This document shows, piece after piece, positions 1-5,639 of a stretch of 7,979 bases of DNA. The notes beneath the pieces were generated by a model. It saw nothing but the letters and a program-made list of their open reading frames with translations. It searched no databases and had not been told where the DNA came from. The stretch is from NCBI GenBank assembly GCA_948467695.1, contig CAOKFJ010000068.1:1-7979 (forward strand). The letters run 5' to 3'. Positions within the stretch are counted from its first letter, which is position 1, and the number at the start of each line of letters is the position of its first letter. The translations under genes were made by a program, and so were the position numbers. Source of the DNA: an uncultured Allobaculum sp. (GTDB lineage: Bacteria > Bacillota_I > Bacilli_A > Erysipelotrichales > Erysipelotrichaceae).

Positions 1-2
1 TC

Positions 3-572
3 CTTGCCGCAGCGACCGGCATGATCATCGATAAACTCATTTACCGCCATCAGCACATTATCCGCTTCGAAGATCTCGATGAAGAAGAGGATGATGAACA
101 GATTGCGCAGGATGAAGTCAATGCCGATCTGATCGAACAGGACAATCAGCCTGCCTGCGCCTGCTGCTACCCGCAGTACCCGGTATGGCTGTCCGCTCTG
201 CTTCGCACCCTGAAGATTTATCTTTTCGTCTTTCTCTTTACTCTGGCGATGAACGCGCTGATCGGCTGGATCGGCGAAGATACCCTTGCCGCTTTCCTGC
301 AGACCAATCAGGCATGGCAGCCTCTTGCGGCAGCACTGTTTGGCTTTATCCCCAACTGCGCCGCAACGGTTGTTCTGTGCACGCTCTTCTCGAGCGGCGC
401 TCTCAGCTTTGGCGCGCTGCTTGCCGGACTGATGACCAACGCCGGACTCGGACTGGTCGCTCTGTTTCAGTATTCGGATGATCGCAAGAGTCTCTGGAAG
501 ATCGTTCTTCTTATGTTTGTACCAGCGGTACTCAGCGGATATCTCGTACAGTTTGTCATGACGCTGATGTAG
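3..572 (+). CDS. Putative heavy-metal (manganese/arsenic) exporter, C-terminal part, 5' end outside window
   Basis: The frame is open to the left edge, reading LAAATG before the first ATG at 21, so the gene very likely starts upstream and 3-572 is its C-terminal part. No ribosome binding site precedes the ATG at 21. Numbered from that Met, a first hydrophobic edge (MIIDKLIY) is followed by a very acidic cytosolic-type loop (about 17-42) with a CACC cysteine cluster at 46-49. Membrane segments follow at about 66-85, 101-123, 127-149 and 160-181. The paired motifs GFIPNCAATV (108-117) and GLMTNAGLGL (136-145) are what I associate with the putative 10-TM metal exporter family (ArsP_2, often labelled putative manganese transporter or arsenic efflux protein). 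The acidic, Cys-containing loop could bind metal, which is inference; relatives often have His-rich loops there. Substrate is not determinable. It stands alone ahead of its own terminator. Confidence 0.65.
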   Translation, partial: LAAATGMIIDKLIYRHQHIIRFEDLDEEEDDEQIAQDEVNADLIEQDNQPACACCYPQYPVWLSALLRTLKIYLFVFLFTLAMNALIGWIGEDTLAAFLQTNQAWQPLAAALFGFIPNCAATVVLCTLFSSGALSFGALLAGLMTNAGLGLVALFQYSDDRKSLWKIVLLMFVPAVLSGYLVQFVMTLM

Positions 573-614
573 CTGCTCAATGTCCACTTTGCAACCGAAA
601 TCAAAACCAACCGT

Positions 615-643
615 AAAAGGAGCCGCGCAAAACGGCTCCTTTT
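615..643 (+). terminator. Rho-independent terminator, probably bidirectional
   Basis: An 11-bp perfect stem (615-625 with 633-643, arms AAAAGGAGCCG / CGGCTCCTTTT) closes a 7-nt loop. It lies 42 bases after the exporter stop codon and 45 bases past the stop of the convergent nucleoside phosphorylase. The A-run on one side and T-run on the other let it work in both directions, so it probably insulates the two convergent genes. Confidence 0.85.
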
Positions 644-687
644 CATTTGAAAACATTTCTTGATTCAAGGGTCTTCTCGCATGACGA

Positions 688-1461
688 TCAGGCGTAATAA
701 AGCGCGATGGCGCATTCAAGCGCAATCCGGCAGTAAAGCTCCGCTTTCGTTACGCCATGATCATTCAGATCGCGTCTCTGCCAGTCGGATGCATCGAGAT
801 TGTCGGCTCCATACAAATACTGGACAAAAGGAACATTTCGAAACTTCGCTACGGCGCAAAGCGACGCGCACTCCATATCCACCGCGATGCACCCCTGCGC
901 TTTTCGCTCATTTACGCGTTCGCGCGTTTCGCGATACAGTGCGTCCGTCGTCCACGTTTTTCCCTGAATATACGGAATGCCCTCTTTTTCGAGAACATCG
1001 CTTAGCCGCCGCACCGATTCTTCTTCAAGCGCGATTTCTTCGCTGGCCGGCAGATAGTGATAGCATATGCCCTCATCACGAATGGCATGTGTGGGAACAA
1101 TGATTTTTCCCGTCGCGCGCTCATCATCGAGAATGCCGCAGCTGCCAAATACAACAAACTTGCGCGCGCCATACGCGATGGCTTCCTCCATTTCCATAGC
1201 ACAGCCGGGTCCGCCAACCATGCTCATGTATGCAGCGATCGGTACGCCTTTGTATTCGATTTTATAGACGGGGTACCTTCCATTTGCGCTCGACAAGTCG
1301 ACGAGCTTTTCTGCACCCGGTAAAGAAGAGAGTTCATCAACGAGCTCTCGTCCAAATGTGGTAATGCAGACTTCGGGAAAGTCTGCAATTCGTTTATGCG
1401 TTTTATCCGGTTCGATTACCGCAAGTTTCTCGCAGGACGTTTTCTGAAATACAGTTGTCAT
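688..1461 (-). CDS. Nucleoside phosphorylase, uridine phosphorylase-like
   Basis: This encodes a 257-residue cytosolic enzyme of the PNP/UDP phosphorylase superfamily, close in length to uridine phosphorylase (about 253 residues). Such enzymes cleave a nucleoside with phosphate to a free base and ribose-1-phosphate for salvage or catabolism. Visible family motifs are GGPG (83-86, phosphate-binding loop region), the strand and turn VVFGSCGIL (103-111), RDEG (128-131), TTDALYRE (171-178), the ribose-binding VDMECAS (194-200, equivalent to the V-E-M-E signature), and D220 in GADN near the position of the catalytic Asp of purine phosphorylases. The exact base specificity is not readable; the overall pattern favours a uridine-type or broad nucleoside phosphorylase. 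I chose the ATG at 1461 because AAAGGAG lies five bases upstream; an in-frame ATG at 1488 would add nine residues that include this ribosome binding site. No other nucleoside genes are adjacent. Confidence 0.85.
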   Translation of the reverse strand: MTTVFQKTSCEKLAVIEPDKTHKRIADFPEVCITTFGRELVDELSSLPGAEKLVDLSSANGRYPVYKIEYKGVPIAAYMSMVGGPGCAMEMEEAIAYGARKFVVFGSCGILDDERATGKIIVPTHAIRDEGICYHYLPASEEIALEEESVRRLSDVLEKEGIPYIQGKTWTTDALYRETRERVNERKAQGCIAVDMECASLCAVAKFRNVPFVQYLYGADNLDASDWQRRDLNDHGVTKAELYCRIALECAIALYYA

Positions 1462-1466
1462 GTTGT

Positions 1467-1473
1467 CTCCTTT
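1467..1473 (-). promoter_or_regulatory. Ribosome binding site that sets the nucleoside phosphorylase start
   Basis: AAAGGAG on the minus strand lies five bases before the ATG at 1461. It decides against the longer in-frame start at 1488. Just upstream, CCAACTATTGG and TTGGTTTTGCCAA can form two small, mutually exclusive hairpins; no regulatory role is shown. Confidence 0.75.
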
Positions 1474-1610
1474 CTTTGGCAAAACCAATAGTTGGAGATA
1501 TTCAATCGCAATCTTCTTCCAGTTACAACACCAAGTGAAAATATTCCTTAATGTATACGGATTTTAATGTATTCAGATGTCCTTGGCACAGCAATCCAAC
1601 CGTTATGAAA

Positions 1611-1649
1611 AAACAGGCAGTGAAACGAAATGTGTTTCACTGCCTGTTT
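1611..1649 (-). terminator. Rho-independent terminator of the CHAP-protein locus
   Basis: A perfect 16-bp stem (1611-1626 with 1634-1649) has a 7-nt loop and, read on the minus strand, is followed by six T residues (plus-strand A-run 1608-1613). It begins about 20 bases after the TAA of the CHAP reading frame and separates that locus from the nucleoside phosphorylase. Confidence 0.92.
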
Positions 1650-1667
1650 GTCGATATATAGGTAATC

Positions 1668-2801
1668 TTACCAGCTGCGGCGCTTCATTGGTCTTGCGGG
1701 TTTCATAATCTTGGATTCGATTCGATCCTGCGAGAGTTCGTTAAGCGTCTTGAATTTGATCTTCATTTTCTTGCCGGTATTCTTCTCCGCCTTGGTATCG
1801 TAGCCCACGTAGTGAACATCTTCTTTGGGAACGGCGTAGGTCACGTTTCCATACAGAATGCGGATATCCTGGCTGGAAAGCTTAAGCGTACGATAGTCAT
1901 CGATCGCTTCATCCCAGTTAACGTTGGAAATACCGTCGAGGTTTCCTTCCTGAATCATCAGGGTGTCTGTTTCTTCGTCGTAATCAAGTACGATGCCGAC
2001 ATGGTTGTGCGCGGCGTCGGAAGAGAAGACGGCGCCTGCGGCAGGTTTATCGGAAAGCTCGAACTTGTCGCCATGGGCGGCGAGAAGCTGTCCGACGCAT
2101 TCGTAGCCGTTTCCGGAGAAGCGCGGCGAGAAGCCGTACAGTTCATAGAAACGTCCCCATGCGAACCATGTGCACTGTCCCCAAAGGCGGGGCGTGTTAT
2201 AGGGCGATCTGGCTTTGCGCCATGCGGTATCGTTGTCGTAATCCGGAAGCAGGTTGTATTCGCCAAGAGACTTGACGCTCAGACGTCTGTTTCTCTCACG
2301 CGAAACCATGCGTACACGAATGGATGAAATCATCGAAAGGTTGTTGTTGGCGCCGGTGGGAACGTTGAACTGCGGAGAGGCAGGAATAACGTCTTCCACT
2401 GTGCCTTCCATCGGATCAGACGGTTTGTCCGCCTTGTCTTCGCCAGGAACCTGCGGCTTTGATGGCTTGTCGCTGCCCGGTTTTCCCGGTTTGCCTGGCA
2501 CTGCGGGCATCGATGGTTTTGACGGATCTTTTTTGTCGTTGTCATCATCATCTTTGTCATCGCCTGGACGGTTAGGCATCGATGGTTTGTTGTCTCCAGG
2601 CTCCTGGGAATCGGAAGAGCTGGAATCATCGGAAGAATCGTCAGAACTGTCGGAAGAATCAGAAGAGTCATTCGAGGAATCAGAGCTCATGGAATCATCC
2701 GAAGATTCATCGGAACTTTCGTCTGAACTGTCATCGGAAGATTCGCTTGAAGACTCATCGGAGGAGTCGTCTGTATCGTCGCTCGATTCATCGCTAGACA
2801 T
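1668..2801 (-). CDS. C-terminal part of a split secreted Ser/Asp-rich CHAP-domain protein
   Basis: The first in-frame ATG (2801) gives 377 residues, but the same frame is open back to the TAA at 2904-2906 and has no good ribosome binding site, so this is probably the tail of the upstream gene. From that Met: residues 1-65 are nearly all Ser/Asp/Glu; 68-130 form a Pro/Lys/Asp linker with PGKPGKPG and SKPSMP units; about 200-300 is a CHAP domain. Its expected nucleophile is C210 in WGQCTWFAW, and the expected general base is H267 in HNHVGIV, followed by the QEGN strand (284-287). CHAP enzymes are cysteine amidases or endopeptidases that cut peptidoglycan. The last ~70 residues are basic (ending KPARPMKRRSW) and unassigned. 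There is no signal peptide, LPXTG motif or membrane anchor here. As an independent product it would stay in the cytosol, so function depends on joining to the N-terminal half. The CHAP call is firm; expression is uncertain. Confidence 0.75.
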   Translation of the reverse strand: MSSDESSDDTDDSSDESSSESSDDSSDESSDESSDDSMSSDSSNDSSDSSDSSDDSSDDSSSSDSQEPGDNKPSMPNRPGDDKDDDDNDKKDPSKPSMPAVPGKPGKPGSDKPSKPQVPGEDKADKPSDPMEGTVEDVIPASPQFNVPTGANNNLSMISSIRVRMVSRERNRRLSVKSLGEYNLLPDYDNDTAWRKARSPYNTPRLWGQCTWFAWGRFYELYGFSPRFSGNGYECVGQLLAAHGDKFELSDKPAAGAVFSSDAAHNHVGIVLDYDEETDTLMIQEGNLDGISNVNWDEAIDDYRTLKLSSQDIRILYGNVTYAVPKEDVHYVGYDTKAEKNTGKKMKIKFKTLNELSQDRIESKIMKPARPMKRRSW

Positions 2802-2903
2802 GGAAGAATCTTCGCTGTCGGTGTTATCTTCTTCTTTGGAGGTTTCCAGACTGGAGTCGACATCCGTTTCGGAGTCGAAGCTTTCTTCTTCAAAGCCGTC
2901 ATT
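2607..2903 (-). repeat. Ser/Asp/Glu-rich low-complexity coding stretch
   Basis: About 99 codons encode almost only Ser, Asp and Glu, in units such as DSS, ESS, DDSS and DESS. It starts directly after the in-frame TAA and runs to the proline-rich linker. This resembles the disordered stalks of Sdr-type surface proteins in composition, though I see no evidence of common descent. The repeat is degenerate at DNA level, with mixed TCT, TCC, TCG and AGC codons. Confidence 0.7.
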
Positions 2904-4271
2904 TTAAGACTTGGCATCTTTGTCTTCTTTAGTCTCTTCTTTTTTGGAAGAGCTCATGCTGCTTGCGGCATCATCAGCGTCAAACGCGAAAGATGCGCTG
3001 GACTTCTTGTCTCCGAGCGTTTCAAATCGTTCGGAAGATTTTTCAGAAGATTCGTCTTCTGCCTTTTTCGAAGATCTTTCGCTGGAGGTTTCCTCTTCAA
3101 AAGTGCTTTCTTTTTCTTTTGCATCAGTTTTGCTTGTGGAAGAGGGCGCAGAGCTTTCTTCTTCAAACTGACTGTTTTTTGCCGATTTGTCTTCTTCATC
3201 AAAAGCGGATTCCTTGGATGAGCTTTCAAAGCGGTCATTTTCTTCGGATTTGTCTGCTGCATTCACATTCAGTCCGAAGGATGCCTCTTTGGTGAGCGTC
3301 GGGAATACGTTCTTGATCTCTTCGCCTTTTTCAAGAGCAAAGGGGCTTTCCTTCACGCTTGATGGCACTGCCTCGAAGGCTTCATCGCCTTTTTCAGGGG
3401 CGTTAAGCATAACGAGTTCTTTCTTTTCGCTGAAGAGTTCGAAATCGGATTTTCTAGCCTCGCCGGCATGGAGATCACTGAAGACATTCAGCTCTTTTTT
3501 CTCATCCTTTTTGGAGGCGGTTTTTCGTTTCATTTTCTGCGGTGCCGCGGGTTTGGATTCCTTTGCGGCGCCGGAGGCTTCAGGGTTTGATTTTTCAAAC
3601 GCTTTTGCGTTTTTACGTTTTTCTTCAGTGGCTTCCGTTGAAGGTTTTACCAGTTCCTTTTCGGAATCTTCAGATTCCATCGAAGAATCGGCGAGGGTGG
3701 AAGCGCTGGTTGTTTCATCACGGTCATCGTCTTCGTCTGACGAGCTCTCTTCAAGTTCCATCGAAGACATGGATTCCATTGAGCTTTCGCCGGAAGATTC
3801 GCTTTCCTGTTCTGTATCAGTGTTTGCGGAAGAATCGAATTCATCCATGCTCTCTTCGGTTTCATCAAAAGAGTTATCCTCGGTCATGTCGTCCATGATC
3901 GTTTCGTCATCGCCAGGCTGTTCGGTGGTGACTTCAAAAACCGGGAATTCAGGATCTTCGGTTCGGATCAACGCGATCTGTTCAATGATCTGCTGCTTAT
4001 CTTCATCACTCAGCGAGTCGTATTCAGATGCAGTTCCCTCCAGATAGCGTCTGGCAATATCGCGCGCGCTGGCGGGATCGAGCAGTTTCGATGTGCCGCG
4101 CGATGCGAATGCGAGGAACGATGCCGCATTGGAAGGGCCCTGTGAATTTACATTGAGGCGTGTCGCGCTGTTCGATGCGGCATAGACGGGCATTGTCGGC
4201 AGGATTGCAGAGCCGGAAACACACATTGCCGAAAGGAATACGGACGCCGTTTTAACAAGTCTTTTTTTCAA
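2904..4271 (-). CDS. N-terminal part of a split secreted acidic Ser-rich protein (signal peptide, disordered region)
   Basis: I place the start at a TTG (4271): AAAGGA lies seven bases upstream, and translation from there gives a clean signal peptide. The longer ATG frame (4415) would start upstream of the predicted promoter -10 and has no ribosome binding site. The peptide has a basic N-region (KKRLVK), a hydrophobic core (VFLSAMCVSGSAILP) and a likely signal peptidase site after VYA (residue 31). Residues about 50-110 (RDIARRYLEGTASEYD, then QQIIEQIALI) look like a small helical segment I cannot name. The rest to residue 455 is an acidic, Ser-rich, presumably disordered region with Lys-rich patches and recurring F-acidic units (FEEESS, FEEETSS, FDEEDK). 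It ends at TAA 2904-2906, but the frame continues in the same composition into the CHAP part. It is read here as the front of one 867-codon gene. Alone it would be a secreted disordered protein without a catalytic domain. Confidence 0.75.
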   Translation of the reverse strand: MKKRLVKTASVFLSAMCVSGSAILPTMPVYAASNSATRLNVNSQGPSNAASFLAFASRGTSKLLDPASARDIARRYLEGTASEYDSLSDEDKQQIIEQIALIRTEDPEFPVFEVTTEQPGDDETIMDDMTEDNSFDETEESMDEFDSSANTDTEQESESSGESSMESMSSMELEESSSDEDDDRDETTSASTLADSSMESEDSEKELVKPSTEATEEKRKNAKAFEKSNPEASGAAKESKPAAPQKMKRKTASKKDEKKELNVFSDLHAGEARKSDFELFSEKKELVMLNAPEKGDEAFEAVPSSVKESPFALEKGEEIKNVFPTLTKEASFGLNVNAADKSEENDRFESSSKESAFDEEDKSAKNSQFEEESSAPSSTSKTDAKEKESTFEEETSSERSSKKAEDESSEKSSERFETLGDKKSSASFAFDADDAASSMSSSKKEETKEDKDAKS

Positions 4272-4278
4272 TTCAATT

Positions 4279-4284
4279 TCCTTT
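4279..4284 (-). promoter_or_regulatory. Ribosome binding site supporting a TTG start
   Basis: AAAGGA on the minus strand is followed after seven bases by TTG AAA AAA AGA, which begins a typical signal peptide. This is the main reason for choosing the non-ATG start at 4271. Confidence 0.7.
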
Positions 4285-4293
4285 CCAATCGAG

Positions 4294-4364
4294 ACCCTGA
4301 CGATGCAAACGGATACATTTCGTCTGCTTTGCAGCTCAAAAACACAAATTTTTGTGGTCAGGGT
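4294..4364 (-). promoter_or_regulatory. Foldable 5' leader of the secreted CHAP-protein transcript
   Basis: The 8-base arms ACCCTGAC (4294-4301) and GTCAGGGT (4357-4364) are perfect complements enclosing 55 bases. Inside lie a small hairpin CACAA-4-TTGTG (4343-4356) and a CTGC-3-GCAG hairpin (4324-4334). The element lies between the predicted transcription start (about 4373) and the ribosome binding site (4279-4284). It matches no riboswitch I recognise; a role in translation or mRNA stability is inference. Confidence 0.35.
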
Positions 4365-4379
4365 ACAGCAATTGAAAAA

Positions 4380-4409
4380 ATTATAGCATTCGCAACGCAA
4401 ATCCGGCAA
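4380..4409 (-). promoter_or_regulatory. Promoter (extended -10) of the secreted CHAP-protein locus
   Basis: On the minus strand the sequence has a perfect extended -10, TGCTATAAT (4380-4388), with TTGCCG (4404-4409) as a weaker -35 at an 18-base spacing. Transcription would start near 4373, giving a leader of about 100 bases before the TTG start. A perfect TTGACA (plus-strand TGTCAA, 4441-4446) lies further upstream, but at usable spacing it lacks a good -10. Confidence 0.65.
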
Positions 4410-4538
4410 CCGCATATTACACAGTTACCACTTTAAATCATGTCAATATGATGAAAAATATATTCGCTTCGAGTTGTGCACAACAATCGTTGCTTCATTT
4501 CATGCGAAATATGAAGATCAATTTGGCAGAAAATGAAT
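4410..4538. other. Intergenic region upstream of the secreted-protein promoter, with palindromes
   Basis: The gene-free stretch 4272-4602 (331 bases) holds, from left to right, the leader and promoter listed separately, this AT-rich segment and the nfo terminator. Here I see a perfect 12-base palindrome GTTGTGCACAAC (4473-4484). I also see an imperfect hairpin at 4493-4516: arms CTTCA/TGAAG and TTTC/GAAA, a two-base bulge and an ATGC loop. Both are candidate protein-binding sites by shape only. No open reading frame here has a ribosome binding site. Confidence 0.4.
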
Positions 4539-4565
4539 AAAAAAACCGCATCTTTTCAAATGCGG
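4539..4565 (-). terminator. Rho-independent terminator of nfo
   Basis: The arms CCGCAT (4546-4551) and ATGCGG (4560-4565) form a 6-bp stem with an 8-nt loop, followed on the minus strand by seven T residues (plus-strand A-run 4539-4545). It lies about 40 bases after the nfo stop codon. Confidence 0.85.
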
Positions 4566-4602
4566 CAGTCATGAAAATTGACTAGGTACTGCGATTCATG
4601 CC

Positions 4603-5520
4603 TTAAAAGAGCGTTTCAAGTGGCGCAAGCGGTTTGCGGCTCATATGATCGGCGGGAACGCCTTTGCGAAGCGCGTCGATTTCTTCTTTGTAGGGCGCTT
4701 TGCCATCAACCCATGGAGTTTCAAGAATCTTGATGACATTGGCAAGACGCTCATCGCTGACAATGGCTTCAAGCAGATCAAAGCCGATGTAGCCATGACC
4801 GATGTTTTCATGGCGGTCTTTGCGCGCGCCTTTGGGATTCTTCGAATCATTGACATGGCATACGCGAAGGCGATCGAGACCGATAATTTCATCAAAACTC
4901 TTCATCACGGCATCGAAATCACTTAGCGAATAGCCGGCGTCATGAATATGGCATGTATCCAGGCAGACACCGATTCGATCGGTCTTGTGGATCTGCGAGA
5001 TGATCGCCTGCAGTTCTTCAAATGTGCAGCCGACTTCGCTTCCCTTTCCTGCCATGGTCTCGAGAAGGATCATTACATCGCTCTCGTCCGCATCAAGTAT
5101 TTCATTCAGACCCTCTGCGATCCATTTGATGCCGGTTTCGCTGCCTTCTTTCAGATGCGCGCCGGGATGAAGCACGAGATATTTCGAGCCGATCAACGCA
5201 ACTCTGCGCAGTTCTTCCGCCAGGAATTCGCGGGCGAATTCTGCAGCGCCCTCTTTGATGCTGTTGCCAAGATTGATGATGTAGGGCGCATGGATGACGA
5301 CCTGGCGCGCGTCCCATCCGGCGCTTTTGAACAGAGCGACACCCTCTTCTACGCGCAGTTCGCTGACGGGTTTGCGTTTGGAGTTCTGGGGAGCTCCGGT
5401 ATAGATCATGCACGCGTCGGCATCGTAGCTGAGCGCTTCTTCGATCGAGCCGAGAAAATAGCGCGGCGCTTTCATGCCGACATGGCATCCGAGAAACTGA
5501 ACAGTATCCGCTTTCTTCAT
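4603..5520 (-). CDS. nfo: Endonuclease IV (apurinic/apyrimidinic endonuclease)
   Basis: This is a 305-residue cytosolic base-excision-repair enzyme that cuts DNA 5' of abasic sites and clears blocked 3' ends. It has the AP2Ec TIM-barrel fold with three metal ions, usually Zn. All nine metal ligands known from E. coli Nfo can be placed by eye: H77 (HAPYIINLGN), H118 (LHPGAH), E154 (LLETMAGKGSEVG), D188 and H191 (GVCLDTCHIHDAGY), H222 (CHVNDSK), D235 and H237 (KDRHENIGHG) and E267 (ILETPW). It is slightly longer than E. coli Nfo (285) because of a C-terminal extension. The ATG at 5520 is preceded by GAGGA at normal spacing. It lies 119 bases downstream of the helicase on the same strand, an association known in Bacilli (cshB-nfo), with a hairpin and a possible promoter between them, so it may be transcribed both with the helicase and alone. 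Confidence 0.97.
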   Translation of the reverse strand: MKKADTVQFLGCHVGMKAPRYFLGSIEEALSYDADACMIYTGAPQNSKRKPVSELRVEEGVALFKSAGWDARQVVIHAPYIINLGNSIKEGAAEFAREFLAEELRRVALIGSKYLVLHPGAHLKEGSETGIKWIAEGLNEILDADESDVMILLETMAGKGSEVGCTFEELQAIISQIHKTDRIGVCLDTCHIHDAGYSLSDFDAVMKSFDEIIGLDRLRVCHVNDSKNPKGARKDRHENIGHGYIGFDLLEAIVSDERLANVIKILETPWVDGKAPYKEEIDALRKGVPADHMSRKPLAPLETLF

Positions 5521-5558
5521 AATTTTTCCTCTTCTGTCTTCTATGGTCTATTGGTCAG

Positions 5559-5587
5559 AATATATCCATCTAAATCGTACGTGACGA
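5559..5587 (-). promoter_or_regulatory. nfo: Candidate nfo promoter
   Basis: On the minus strand TCGTCA (5582-5587, 4 of 6 to the -35 consensus) and TATATT (5559-5564, 5 of 6 to the -10) are separated by exactly 17 bases, 39 bases before the nfo start. It lies after the hairpin that follows the helicase gene, consistent with independent nfo transcription. Confidence 0.4.
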
Positions 5588-5598
5588 TACAGCACGCG

Positions 5599-5628
5599 AA
5601 AACCTCTGCTATGAAGCAGAGGCTTTTT
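5599..5628 (-). terminator. Hairpin terminator or attenuator between helicase and nfo
   Basis: A 7-bp stem CCTCTGC/GCAGAGG (5603-5609 with 5616-5622) has a 6-nt loop and, on the minus strand, only four following T residues. It begins about 12 bases after the helicase stop codon. The short T-run suggests a leaky terminator that lets some transcripts continue into nfo. Confidence 0.65.
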
Positions 5629-5639
5629 CAGACGGTAGT

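Noticed and set aside
2904..2906. TAA as a reassigned sense codon
   Set aside because: TAA ends nfo and the CHAP frame in the same window in proper terminator contexts, so it works as a stop here.
2254..2907. Plus-strand 217-codon frame opposite the CHAP locus
   Set aside because: It is the reverse reading of the Ser/Asp repeats and the Pro/Lys linker; the CHAP domain on the minus strand is unambiguous.
3187..4047. Long plus-strand open frame rich in Ser and Leu antisense to the secreted-protein gene
   Set aside because: It mirrors the Ser/Asp/Glu codons of the minus-strand gene, has no ribosome binding site, and the real gene has a signal peptide, promoter and terminator.
4272..4415. N-terminal extension of the secreted protein to the ATG at 4415
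   Set aside because: It would put the start upstream of the extended -10 promoter and bury the signal peptide 48 residues inside; the TTG at 4271 has the ribosome binding site.
4475..4483. TTGTGCACA as a DnaA box and thus part of a replication origin
   Set aside because: It deviates from TTATNCACA, is self-palindromic, and there is no cluster of boxes, no dnaA/dnaN and no AT-rich unwinding region.
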